Of a stretch of 64,000 nucleotides of DNA, positions 16,548 through 27,173 are shown piece after piece. The notes beneath the pieces were generated by a model. It worked only from the letters and a program-made list of their open reading frames with translations, ran no database searches and had not been told where the DNA came from. Origin of the DNA: an uncultured Actinomycetes bacterium (lineage in GTDB: Bacteria > Actinomycetota > Acidimicrobiia > Acidimicrobiales > RAAP-2); NCBI GenBank assembly GCA_903873775.1, contig CAIQPR010000013.1:1-64000 (forward strand), in the 5' to 3' direction. The translations under genes and the position numbers were made by a program. The first letter of the stretch is position 1; each line of letters starts with the position of its first letter.

Positions 16548-19500
16548 GGTGAGCGCCCTCGCGCGTCTCCTGCCCCGACTCGATCGATCTCTGTCCGCCG
16601 CGTCCGGCGCGCGCGACGTGGTGGTGGGCACCTTTGCCGCACCCGCCGTGGTCGCCCACTACGCCACCTCCCATGAGTTGACGGTGGTGCTGACGCCGAC
16701 GCAAACGGTGGCGGACGAAATGTTCGCGGCTCTGCGGGTGCTCTGTGACGGCGACGTGGCCCTGCTGCCGGCGTGGGACACGCACCCCCTCGAGCGAGTG
16801 AGTCCGGATCTGCAGGTCATGGGCCAGCGTCACGAGATTCGCTGGCGCCTCGGTGACGGCGCTCGTGCGCCCCGGGTGCTGGTCGCGAGTGTGCGGGCCG
16901 CAACCCAGATTGTGACGCCCGAGCCCGTCGCGCCGCCGATATCGCTGCGCGTCGGCGACGTGCTCCAGCGCGATGATCTCATCGGCGACCTGGTGGGATT
17001 CGGGTATCGCCGGGAACACGCCGTCGAGCACCGGGGGGAGATCGCGGTGCGCGGCGGCATCGTCGACGTGTGGCCCTCGGGCGCCGACGAACCCGTCCGC
17101 ATCGATCTCTTCGGCGACGACGTCGAACGTCTGTGCGTCTTTGACGTGGGGGATCAGCGTTCTCTGCACGACGTCGACGAAGTGGAGATCTACGCGGCCC
17201 GCGAATGGCGCCCGTCGGCGTCCACCCGCGCGCGCTCGCGAGAGTTGGCGGACGAGTACGCGTGGGGTCGAGAGACATTTCACCGCATAGCCGACGGCAC
17301 CCTTTTTGATGGCATGGAGGGGTGGTTGCCGTGGTTCAACGACGCGCACACCACCATCCTTGACGACCTGCCCGCGTCGGCGTCGCTCGTCCTCGTCGAA
17401 CCCCAGCGCACCGAAGACCGCCTCCGCGAGCTGCTCGAGGAGGAACGCGATCTGGTCGAAGCGGTCGGACGAACGTGGGGTGTCGATCACGACCTGCCTC
17501 TGGTTCACGTGAGTTGGGACGACAGCGTCGCGCGTCAGGACGTCGGCCTGCGCGTTGGTGGTGCCGGAGGGGTCGGCTCGTTCCAGTGGCCGGTGAACAG
17601 TCCGCCCGTGGTCCAGGGTGATCCCGCGCGTCTCGCCACGCACGTGCGGTCGTGGGGTCCTCACCATCGCGGCGTCATCGCCGCGTCGTCGTCCGCGTCG
17701 GCGCACCGCATCGCGGAACTTCTCCGCGCGGAGGGCGTCGAAGTCTCGACGAATCCCGACGCCGTGCTCGAACTGCGCGTGAGTGTCGTCGTTGCTCCTC
17801 TGCCCCACGGTTTCAGCGTCGACGACGCCGACCTTACGGTGTGGAGCGAATCGGACGTCACGGGTCGACGTGCCGTTCACCGCGCGCCGCGCACGCGGTC
17901 GCGGGCCGTGGACGGCTTCTTTGATGGTCTGGCCATTGGTAGTTACGTCGTGCACCGCCAGCACGGGGTGGCGAGATTTTCGGGCTCGACGACCCGCGCC
18001 ATCAATGGCACCACTCGTGACTATCTCATTCTCGAATTCAAAGATGGACGCAGTTATTGGCCGACCGACCAGATTGACGCTCTGACTCCCTACACGGGTG
18101 GTGACGCGCCGACATTGTCCAAGATGGGCTCCGAGCAGTGGCAACGCACCCGGGCCAAGGCCCGCGCCGCGGCCACGCTGGTCGCGCAGGAATTGGTCGA
18201 GCTCTACCGGGCGCGCGTGGTCGCTCCGGGATTTGCCTTCAGTCCCGACACCGCCTGGCAGCTCGAGATGGAGTCTTTGTTTCCTTTCACCGAAACGGCG
18301 GACCAGTTGCGGGCGATCGCCGAGGTCAAAGAGGACATGGAGCGACCCCGACCGATGGACCGCTTGGTGTGTGCGGACGTCGGCTTCGGAAAGACAGAGA
18401 TCGCCCTCCGCGCGGTGTTCAAGGCGGTCCAGGACAACAAGCAGGCCGCGGTGCTCGTGCCGACGACGCTGTTGGCGAGTCAGCACTTCGCCACACTCAG
18501 TGAGCGCTTCGCCGGCTTTCCGGTCAAGGTTGAACTTCTGAGTCGCTTCGTTGACGAGTCGGATGTGCGTCGCACCATCGCCGGTCTGGCCGACGGATCC
18601 GTCGACGTGGTCGTAGGAACGCACCGCTTGCTGGATGAGAAGATCGTCTACAAAGACTTGGGCTTGTTGGTCGTCGACGAAGAGCAACGTTTTGGTGTGA
18701 CCCACAAAGAAGCCATCAAGAAGCGAGCCGTGGGTGTGGACGTGCTCACGCTGTCCGCAAGCCCCATTCCGCGCACCCTCGAAATGGCTTTCGCCGGCAT
18801 TCGTGACCTCTCCATGGTCACCACGCCGCCGGCCGAACGTCGGCCCATCCTGACCCACGTCGGGGAATACGACGAGGCCGCAGTTGTGGAAGCCATCCGC
18901 CGCGAACTCTTGCGCGAGGGCCAGGTGTTCTTTGTCCACAACCGGGTGGCGGATATCGACGAAGTGTCGAGACGTCTCGGGTCGCTCGTGCCGGACGCGC
19001 GGCTGGCGGTGGCGCACGGACAAATGGACGAGGGGTCCCTCGAGACGATCGTGAACGACTTCTGGCAGCGACGCTACGACGTGCTGGTTTGCACGACGAT
19101 TGTGGAGTCTGGCATTGACATGCCGAGTGTCAACACATTGATTGTCGATCGCGCGGACCTGTTGGGGCTCGGGCAGCTTCACCAATTGCGTGGTCGCGTA
19201 GGTCGCGCGGGTCAGCGCGCGTACGCGTACCTCTTTCATCCCTCCGACCGCGTGCTCAGCGAAACGGCCTACGAGCGGCTGCGGACCATTGGCGACAACA
19301 CGGCGCTCGGGAGTGGATTCAAGATCGCCATGCGCGACCTCGAGATTCGTGGTGCGGGAAACCTGCTCGGCCACGACCAATCGGGTCCCGTGGCGGCGGT
19401 GGGGTACGACCTCTACATGCAATTGGTGGCCGAGGCTGTGGCGGAGGCGAAGGGTGAGGTTCCTCGCGAGGTGGTCACCGTGTCGATGGACGTCCCCGGC

Positions 19501-19962
19501 GACGCGCACCTGCCCACGACCTACGTCGAGGCCGATGACGATCGCCTCGAGGCCTACCGACGCCTCGCCAGTGTCACCACGCTCGCCGATCTCGAGGACG
19601 TGCGCGCGGAGTGGGTGGACCGTTACGGACCGCTTCCTGCACCCGCCGAGGGACTCCTAACGTTGACCGAGTTGCGCGTCGAATGCCTGCGCGTCGGCGT
19701 GCGAGAGATTGTCGTCCAGCCGGCCAAGGTCGGCATTCGCTCTCGTCCCGCCGCACGGCTCGGACCCTTGGTGCTGCCGCTTTCGCAACAACTACGGGTG
19801 CGGCGCCTCTACGGGTCCCAGGCGTACGACGAGACCACCCACGAATTGCGCATCGAACTCGACCCTCGCGAGAACAGTCCGGCGCCGCTGATTGCGTTGC
19901 TCCGCGATGTAGTACCTCCCGACGCACCAACGCCCGCGGATGCGGTCGGTAGCATGGCCTAA
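16528..19962 (+). CDS. mfd: Transcription-repair coupling factor Mfd
   Basis: 1144 aa; GSYVVHRQHGVARFSG (CarD-like/RID), RLVCADVGFGKTEIALRAVFK, DEEQRFGVTHKE, TTIVESGIDMPSVNTLIVDRAD. GTG 16549 is an alternative start. Confidence 0.96.
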   Translation: MRRRVSEVSALARLLPRLDRSLSAASGARDVVVGTFAAPAVVAHYATSHELTVVLTPTQTVADEMFAALRVLCDGDVALLPAWDTHPLERVSPDLQVMGQRHEIRWRLGDGARAPRVLVASVRAATQIVTPEPVAPPISLRVGDVLQRDDLIGDLVGFGYRREHAVEHRGEIAVRGGIVDVWPSGADEPVRIDLFGDDVERLCVFDVGDQRSLHDVDEVEIYAAREWRPSASTRARSRELADEYAWGRETFHRIADGTLFDGMEGWLPWFNDAHTTILDDLPASASLVLVEPQRTEDRLRELLEEERDLVEAVGRTWGVDHDLPLVHVSWDDSVARQDVGLRVGGAGGVGSFQWPVNSPPVVQGDPARLATHVRSWGPHHRGVIAASSSASAHRIAELLRAEGVEVSTNPDAVLELRVSVVVAPLPHGFSVDDADLTVWSESDVTGRRAVHRAPRTRSRAVDGFFDGLAIGSYVVHRQHGVARFSGSTTRAINGTTRDYLILEFKDGRSYWPTDQIDALTPYTGGDAPTLSKMGSEQWQRTRAKARAAATLVAQELVELYRARVVAPGFAFSPDTAWQLEMESLFPFTETADQLRAIAEVKEDMERPRPMDRLVCADVGFGKTEIALRAVFKAVQDNKQAAVLVPTTLLASQHFATLSERFAGFPVKVELLSRFVDESDVRRTIAGLADGSVDVVVGTHRLLDEKIVYKDLGLLVVDEEQRFGVTHKEAIKKRAVGVDVLTLSASPIPRTLEMAFAGIRDLSMVTTPPAERRPILTHVGEYDEAAVVEAIRRELLREGQVFFVHNRVADIDEVSRRLGSLVPDARLAVAHGQMDEGSLETIVNDFWQRRYDVLVCTTIVESGIDMPSVNTLIVDRADLLGLGQLHQLRGRVGRAGQRAYAYLFHPSDRVLSETAYERLRTIGDNTALGSGFKIAMRDLEIRGAGNLLGHDQSGPVAAVGYDLYMQLVAEAVAEAKGEVPREVVTVSMDVPGDAHLPTTYVEADDDRLEAYRRLASVTTLADLEDVRAEWVDRYGPLPAPAEGLLTLTELRVECLRVGVREIVVQPAKVGIRSRPAARLGPLVLPLSQQLRVRRLYGSQAYDETTHELRIELDPRENSPAPLIALLRDVVPPDAPTPADAVGSMA

Positions 19963-21005
19963 TGCGCCGACTCGTCGTTGTTCTCGTCATTGCCCTCCTC
20001 GGAGCGGGTTTCGCCGGCCGCATTGTGAGCGCCGATGGTGCTCGCGTCGGCACCGCGAGCGTCTCCTCACCCACCCTGCGCGCCGAGCTGGCCGTCATTC
20101 ACAGCCACCCGCAGTACGCCTGCTACCTCGCCGGTCTCTACAGCATGGACGTGTCCTCCACGTCCACGGCGTTCAGCGCCAAGGGTTCCGCGACGTGGAC
20201 CGGAACTCAGGTGGAGGGCCTGTCGATTCGCAACTACGCGATTCGTCATTTGCACTGGTCCCCGAGCAGTGTCAATTACGCCACCGCGACCACGGAGTAC
20301 GCGAATGAGTTGACGAACGCGGCGGCGTCCGCGGCGGTGAGCTGCGCCACGTCCGCGACGAGTGCAGTTGCTCACTTGCCGAAGTGGTTCCTGCGCGATC
20401 AGCTGCTGAATGAAGCGGCGTCGGTGTACGTCGTCAGTCACGGAGCGGGGGTGTACCCGACGACTCTGGCCGGTCTCCACGCGTACTACAACGCGCACCC
20501 CGACTACTACCAAACGATTTGTGTGTCGGTGGCGGTGGTGCCGGTGGCGAATGTGAATCAATTCGAAGCTGCGCGCGAACAGGGTGCGAGTATCACGCAA
20601 TTGGCACACGAGTTCTCTGTGGAGTCCCAGGTGGCGCTCGGCTGCTACGGACCCACGTCGACGGCGTACACGTCGGTGCGCGCCGACACGTACGGCAACC
20701 CGTTGAACCAGTTCCCTGCGTCCTACCACCCGTACAACAACAACGGCTCCGAAGAGGCGCTATACGTCGCGGCCACGTCGACGACGCCGGCGAGTTTCTC
20801 GGAGTCTGCTCCCATCGTTCTCGAAGACGTGCGGGCCCATAACCAGAACATCGCCCTGCAATCGCAGTCCGCCGTTTTGGGCAGCGAGCACGTGTTCGTC
20901 GACCCCGCCTTCGGCGTGTGGTCGCCGACGAAGTTGAAGGTGTCAACGCTGTCGACCCCCCGTGCGTCGGTGACCCCGGGCGGCGGCAGCGCTCTGGGTC
21001 TGTAG
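19962..21005 (+). CDS. Secreted protein, possible divergent SurA/parvulin-like chaperone
   Basis: Signal peptide VVVLVIALLGAGFAGRI; position mfd-x-mazG; segment YYNAHPDYYQTICVSVAVVPVANVNQFEAAREQGASITQLAHEFSV weakly parvulin-like. Confidence 0.55.
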   Translation: MRRLVVVLVIALLGAGFAGRIVSADGARVGTASVSSPTLRAELAVIHSHPQYACYLAGLYSMDVSSTSTAFSAKGSATWTGTQVEGLSIRNYAIRHLHWSPSSVNYATATTEYANELTNAAASAAVSCATSATSAVAHLPKWFLRDQLLNEAASVYVVSHGAGVYPTTLAGLHAYYNAHPDYYQTICVSVAVVPVANVNQFEAAREQGASITQLAHEFSVESQVALGCYGPTSTAYTSVRADTYGNPLNQFPASYHPYNNNGSEEALYVAATSTTPASFSESAPIVLEDVRAHNQNIALQSQSAVLGSEHVFVDPAFGVWSPTKLKVSTLSTPRASVTPGGGSALGL

Positions 21006-22391
21006 GTGGCCCAGCCCACCGTCATCGTCGTCGGGCTCGGTCCCGGTGACGGTGAGTTGATGACGACGGCAGCGCGCACCGCACTCAGCACGGCCACGGT
21101 GGCTCGACTGCGCACGCGACGCCATCCCGCCGCCGCGCTGTTTCCGACGGTCGAGAGTTACGACGACTGGTACGACGAGGCGGAAAGTTTCGAAGAACTC
21201 TATGAACGCATCGTCGAGGACGTGGTGGGGCTCGCTCGCACGTCCCCCACTTCGGAGATGGTGTACGCCGTACCCGGTTCGCCGATGGTCGCCGAGCGCA
21301 CGGTGGAGCTTCTCGTCGCGCGCGAGGACGTTCGCGTGATGCGCCAACCCGCCGTCTCGGTGATCGACGTGGCCTGCGCAGCGTTAGGGCGAGATCCCAT
21401 GGCCGTCGGTCTTCGCGTCGTCGACGCTCTTGATGGGGTGGAGGCTTTTCGGGGGCCCGGACCGCTCTTGATTCTGCAGACCTACAGTCCGGAAGTTCTG
21501 GCGACGACCGCAGACCGACTTTCGCGCGATACTCCCGTCACGGTCGTGCACCACGCGGGACTTCCCGATCAGGTCATCACCACTCTTCCGGCACAGTCGC
21601 TCGCCACCTTCGCCGCCGCTGATCATCTGACGTCGCTATGGGTGGACGATCTGCGCACCGCGGGCGTCGCGATGGACGACCTGGTCGATCTCATGCGCAC
21701 ATTGCGTCGCGAGTGTCCCTGGGACCAAGAGCAGACGCACACCTCGCTGACCCGCCATCTTCTCGAGGAATCCTACGAAGCCCTCGATGCCCTCGAGGCC
21801 TACGATCCCGACGACCTACAGAGTGACCCGGCGCACGTGATCGAGGAATTGGGTGACGTTCTCTTTCAGGTGGTCTTTCACGCCGAACTCGGGAGTGAGG
21901 ACGATCGATTCGACGCCGTCACCATCGCCGACGGCGTGCGCGAGAAACTCATCAGTCGTCACCCGCACGTGTTCGAGGGCGTGGAGGTGGACGGGGCCGA
22001 CGACGTCGCCTCTCGCTGGGAGACGTTGAAGCGCGCAGAAAAGCAACGCAGCAGTGTCACCGACGGCATCGCTTTGCAACTACCCGCACTGTCCCTCTAC
22101 GCCAAGATGCGGCGCAAGGCCTTGTCTGTTGGCGTGCCCTTGCGCGACGAGGGTGACTTGCGTGAGCGCATTGCCGCTCTCGTGACGGCCCTCGACATAC
22201 CGAGCGCGCCGGTGAGTGACGCGATGGTGGACGAGGCGCCGCCCGCGTGGGGCGACATTCTCGCGGGGCTCGAAGATCTGGCACGCGTGGCGGGCATTGA
22301 TCTCGAGGCCGTGGTGCGAGAACGAGCCCTGCGACTACGCGAGGAGATTCGCGCCTACGAACTCGCGCAATCTCCGGCCCCGGAGGCGTAA
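21006..22391 (+). CDS. mazG: Tetrapyrrole methylase domain-MazG nucleotide pyrophosphohydrolase fusion (YabN-like)
   Basis: VVGLGPGDGELMT, YAVPGSPMVAE (methylase) then LRRECPWDQEQTHTSLTRHLLEESYEALDALE and EELGDVLFQVVFHAEL (MazG). Confidence 0.9.
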   Translation: MAQPTVIVVGLGPGDGELMTTAARTALSTATVARLRTRRHPAAALFPTVESYDDWYDEAESFEELYERIVEDVVGLARTSPTSEMVYAVPGSPMVAERTVELLVAREDVRVMRQPAVSVIDVACAALGRDPMAVGLRVVDALDGVEAFRGPGPLLILQTYSPEVLATTADRLSRDTPVTVVHHAGLPDQVITTLPAQSLATFAAADHLTSLWVDDLRTAGVAMDDLVDLMRTLRRECPWDQEQTHTSLTRHLLEESYEALDALEAYDPDDLQSDPAHVIEELGDVLFQVVFHAELGSEDDRFDAVTIADGVREKLISRHPHVFEGVEVDGADDVASRWETLKRAEKQRSSVTDGIALQLPALSLYAKMRRKALSVGVPLRDEGDLRERIAALVTALDIPSAPVSDAMVDEAPPAWGDILAGLEDLARVAGIDLEAVVRERALRLREEIRAYELAQSPAPEA

Positions 22392-23738
<1,347 letters not shown>

Positions 23739-23741
23739 CCC

Positions 23742-24158
23742 ATGCACCGGGTGGCCCAGAGACTCATCATGCCGCTCACGATCCTGACGGCGATCGGACT
23801 CATCGTCGCGTGGTTCCCGTTCTCAACGCTGATGAACCAGCGTTCGCAGATGGCCCAGGTGTCGGCCCAGATTTCCATGCTGCACCGACAGGGTCAGGCC
23901 CTCGAAAAAGAGCAGCGGAGTCTCTCGACGCCGGAAGCGACGGAGCGTCTCGCCCGACAGGAGTACCAATTGGTGCTGCCGGGGCAGCGACTCATCCAGG
24001 TACTCGACAACGGACAGGGCACGGCGGGCGACCCCGGTTCCGTGCCGCTCGTCTCGCCGCTCGGGGTGTCATCGACAACGACGAGTGGTCCGGCCACCCA
24101 TCACGCCCGCGCGGGCTTCTGGTCGCGCGTGGCGAGCACCCTCGAATTCTGGCGTTGA
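23742..24158 (+). CDS. Septum formation initiator FtsB/DivIC family
   Basis: Single TM, coiled coil QMAQVSAQISMLHRQGQALEKEQRSL, EATERLARQEYQLVLPGQRLIQVL; location after eno. Confidence 0.85.
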   Translation: MHRVAQRLIMPLTILTAIGLIVAWFPFSTLMNQRSQMAQVSAQISMLHRQGQALEKEQRSLSTPEATERLARQEYQLVLPGQRLIQVLDNGQGTAGDPGSVPLVSPLGVSSTTTSGPATHHARAGFWSRVASTLEFWR

Positions 24159-24637
24159 CCACCTTTAACGACGCGCTGCCCGATGACGAGGCCGCGGTGA
24201 CCCAGTTGCTCGGCCGCCCCGTGGCTGCTCGATTTGCCGTCGTCGTACGACGGACGGACGGCTCCCCGGTGGTGATCGAGAACGAACCGCACTTGCGCGA
24301 CGGCACGCCGCTACCGACATTGTTCTGGTTGGTGGATCGAGAGTTGCTCGAAGCCGTCAGTCGCCTCGAGAGCACGGGCGGCGTGCACCGTTACGAAGAC
24401 CTGGTCGACCCCGAGGAATTGGACGCCGCCCACGCCGCGTACGCCCGTCGACGAGAGTCGGCGGTGGTCCGTCGCGACCTCGTGCAGCCGACCGGCGGAG
24501 TGGCGGGGACGCGTCGGGGCGTGAAGTGTTTGCACGCCCACCTCGCCTACTTCCTCGTGGGCGGTCAGGACCCGGTGGGCGCCTTGGTGGCGGCCGAGGT
24601 GGGCGTGCCACCGCTCGTTATCTGTGAGGTTCGATGA
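24155..24637 (+). CDS. DUF501 family protein
   Basis: VTQLLGRPVAARFAVVVRR...PTLFWLVDRELLEAVSRLESTGGV...GVKCLHAHLAYFLVGGQDPVGALV; TTG start overlapping ftsB stop; conserved ftsB-DUF501-ppx order. Confidence 0.88.
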   Translation: MTTFNDALPDDEAAVTQLLGRPVAARFAVVVRRTDGSPVVIENEPHLRDGTPLPTLFWLVDRELLEAVSRLESTGGVHRYEDLVDPEELDAAHAAYARRRESAVVRRDLVQPTGGVAGTRRGVKCLHAHLAYFLVGGQDPVGALVAAEVGVPPLVICEVR

Positions 24638-25554
24638 CCGTCGCGGCCCTCGATTGCGGGACCAATTCCACGCGACTGCTCGTCGTGGACGATGAGGGGC
24701 GTGCCCTCGTGCGCGACATGCGCATTACGCGTCTCGGTCAAGGTGTGGACGCGACCGGAGTGCTCGCCGACGAGGCTCTGGCCCGCACGTGGTCGGTCTT
24801 AGAGGAGTATCACGAGGTCATGGTGACCGCCGGGGTTCGCGCCGCGCGGCTCGTGGCGACCTCCGCGGTGCGTGACGCGACGAATGGTCAGTTGTTTCTC
24901 GACCGCGCGGCGGAGATCACGGGGGCGGAGGTCGCGCTCCTGACGGGCGTGCAGGAGGCGGAGATGTCCCTGCGCGGGGCCACGAGCGATCTCGCGCCAG
25001 TAAGCGAACCGACGATGATCGTGGACATTGGCGGCGGGTCGACGGAGCTGGCGGCCCGTGTCGATGGCGACATCGTGAGGTACTCGATGCAATTGGGTTG
25101 CGTGCGGGTGACCGAACGCGTGCTCGGCGCACGGGTCGTGACGCCCGCGACCTCCGAGGCCGCCCGCGCCATGATCACGTCCGAGCTCGACGCCGCGTTC
25201 GGCGCTGATCCTCGCTTCTCACGTCTCGTCGGGAGTGTTCGCATCGTGGGTCTCGCCGGCACCGTGGCCACCTTGGCCCAATTAGTGGCGGGCCTATCCA
25301 CGTATGACCGAGACAGCGTTCACCACCGACGTCTGACGCGTCGCGACGTAGTCGAGTGGCGTGACCGACTCGGCGCGCTCGAGCCCGCCGAGCGGCTTCC
25401 GTTCCCGGGCATGGTGCCCGGGCGAGAAGATGTGTTGCCCGCGGGACTCTTCATTCTTGACGCCATCCTCGAGCGATTCGAGGTTGAGGAGCTCCTCTCG
25501 AGTGAGAACGACATCCTCGACGGCCTCGCGGCATCCATAGTGGCGCCGTCGTGA
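24634..25554 (+). CDS. ppx: Ppx/GppA exopolyphosphatase
   Basis: VAALDCGTNSTRLLVVD, ATSAVRDATNG, IVDIGGGSTELA, GLAGTVATLAQL. Confidence 0.92.
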   Translation: MTVAALDCGTNSTRLLVVDDEGRALVRDMRITRLGQGVDATGVLADEALARTWSVLEEYHEVMVTAGVRAARLVATSAVRDATNGQLFLDRAAEITGAEVALLTGVQEAEMSLRGATSDLAPVSEPTMIVDIGGGSTELAARVDGDIVRYSMQLGCVRVTERVLGARVVTPATSEAARAMITSELDAAFGADPRFSRLVGSVRIVGLAGTVATLAQLVAGLSTYDRDSVHHRRLTRRDVVEWRDRLGALEPAERLPFPGMVPGREDVLPAGLFILDAILERFEVEELLSSENDILDGLAASIVAPS

Positions 25555-25597
25555 GGGGACACGTAGTCTGCACGTGTCGAGTGAGGAGCGGACACTA

Positions 25598-26224
25598 GTG
25601 AGCATGAGGACGATGTCGTATGCGCCGCTCGTGCTGCACGGCCGTCGCCTTGTTCTTCGCACACTGACAGAAAACGACTACGAGGGATGGGTCGAGGTCC
25701 GCACGCGGTGCCGGGACTGGCTTCAGAAGTGGGAGCCCCGTCCCGCGAATTCGCAACACCTCGCAGAAGATCGGCGCAGTTTCGTCGGCCGGTGCGCCAT
25801 TCGAGAGCGCGAACGGCAACTCGGCACCGCCTACGGCTTCGGGATTTTCGTGGCCGGTCAATTCGCGGGCGAACTCACTCTCTCCTCCATCCAGCGTGGT
25901 CCCCTCCAGTCGGGCTTCGTGGGGTACTGGATCGATGAAGCCCAAGCGGGGCAGGGGTACGTGCCCGAAGCGGTCGTGACATTGCTGCAATACGCCTTTG
26001 ACACACTGAGACTCCACCGCATCGAGATCAACATCATTCCGCGAAATGCGTCGTCCCGACGCGTGGTCGAGAAGCTGGGTCTGCGCTTTGAGGGTGTGGC
26101 CGAGCGCTATCTCGAGATCGACGGGGCGTGGGAGGACCACGCACGATTCGCCATCACGGCCGAGGAGTGGAGCGATCGCGCGCCCGAGCTCGTGACGTCG
26201 TGGCTTCTGCCACGGGTTCACTAG
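25598..26224 (+). CDS. RimJ/RimL-type GNAT acetyltransferase
   Basis: LRTLTENDYEGWVEVR, VGYWIDEAQAGQGYVPEAV, LHRIEINIIPRNASSRRVVEKLGLRFEGVAERYL. Confidence 0.9.
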   Translation: MSMRTMSYAPLVLHGRRLVLRTLTENDYEGWVEVRTRCRDWLQKWEPRPANSQHLAEDRRSFVGRCAIRERERQLGTAYGFGIFVAGQFAGELTLSSIQRGPLQSGFVGYWIDEAQAGQGYVPEAVVTLLQYAFDTLRLHRIEINIIPRNASSRRVVEKLGLRFEGVAERYLEIDGAWEDHARFAITAEEWSDRAPELVTSWLLPRVH

Positions 26225-27162
26225 CGCGCGAAGAACTCGCGACCAACTAGTTGTTCGAGATCGACGGAGGTCACGTGGCCGCCGATGCGCTGAGCGATCT
26301 CCATTGCGGCGAGCGCACCCGTGCGAGGCACCACCACCACGCTGTCGTGTGACCCTCGCGCGACCAGCACGCCCTGGACCCGGGTGGAGCGAGCGACCGC
26401 GTCGATCTCGTCCAGTGAGACGTCGTGGTCGAGTCGCACCGCCGGCGAGGTGTAGTTCGTCTTCGGAATATCGCGAATATCTCGCCACATCGCGCGCGAA
26501 TCTCGCCGCACATTGACGGACGAACCCTCGACGTCGTCCCACTGCACGGGCACGGCGGTGATCTCGAGGCCCACGCGGCTCGCCAAGTAGAACAGTTCTA
26601 CGTCGTAGGCGAATCCCTCGACGAGGCCGAGTGCGCCGAGCAAACGAGCGGCGGGGAGGGTGAATCCCTTGCATCCGCACTGCGTGTCGCGGGAGGTCAC
26701 GCCCACCGTGCGGCGCACCAGGGCGTTGAACGCGGCTCCCGCGCGCGTGCGCAGTGCGGAGTCGTAGCGCACGGGTCCGTTGGACGCGCGTGTGCCGAAG
26801 GCGAGTGGTGTGGTCTCGAGTGCGGCGGTGATGGCCGGAATATGGCGCGGATCGATGGCCATATCGGCGTCACAGACGATCACGTGGCGGCCGCTCGCGA
26901 CGGTGAAGCCGAGACGCACGGCCGCACCCTTACCTCTATTGGTCTCTTGATGGATGACGAGGGAATGGGGGAGAACGCCGTACGTCACCGCGGCCGTGCG
27001 TCCCGTGCCGTCCGTGGACCCGTCGTCGACCACGATGACCTCGACGCGGTCGAGATCGAGAGTGTCGAGAACGGGTCGAAGTCGGGCGAATCCCGTTTCG
27101 ATACGGTCCGCCTCATTGAACGCGGGTATGACAATGGAAAGATCGAGCGACAAGGCGGTCAA
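26221..27162 (-). CDS. Family 2 glycosyltransferase (dolichyl-phosphate beta-glucosyltransferase-like)
   Basis: LSIVIPAFNEADRIETG, VIVVDDGSTDGTG, NRGKGAAVRLGFTVASGRHVIVCDADMAIDP, CGCKGFTLPAA; TTG at 27162 likely start (upstream extension overlaps neighbour). Confidence 0.87.
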   Translation of the reverse strand: MTALSLDLSIVIPAFNEADRIETGFARLRPVLDTLDLDRVEVIVVDDGSTDGTGRTAAVTYGVLPHSLVIHQETNRGKGAAVRLGFTVASGRHVIVCDADMAIDPRHIPAITAALETTPLAFGTRASNGPVRYDSALRTRAGAAFNALVRRTVGVTSRDTQCGCKGFTLPAARLLGALGLVEGFAYDVELFYLASRVGLEITAVPVQWDDVEGSSVNVRRDSRAMWRDIRDIPKTNYTSPAVRLDHDVSLDEIDAVARSTRVQGVLVARGSHDSVVVVPRTGALAAMEIAQRIGGHVTSVDLEQLVGREFFAR

Positions 27163-27173
27163 TCCTAGGGTGA

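Noticed and set aside
16492-19509. 1005-aa minus-strand ORF
   Set aside because: Fully antisense to mfd, whose motifs are unambiguous; composition (Arg/His/Val-rich) is typical of shadow ORFs in high-GC DNA.
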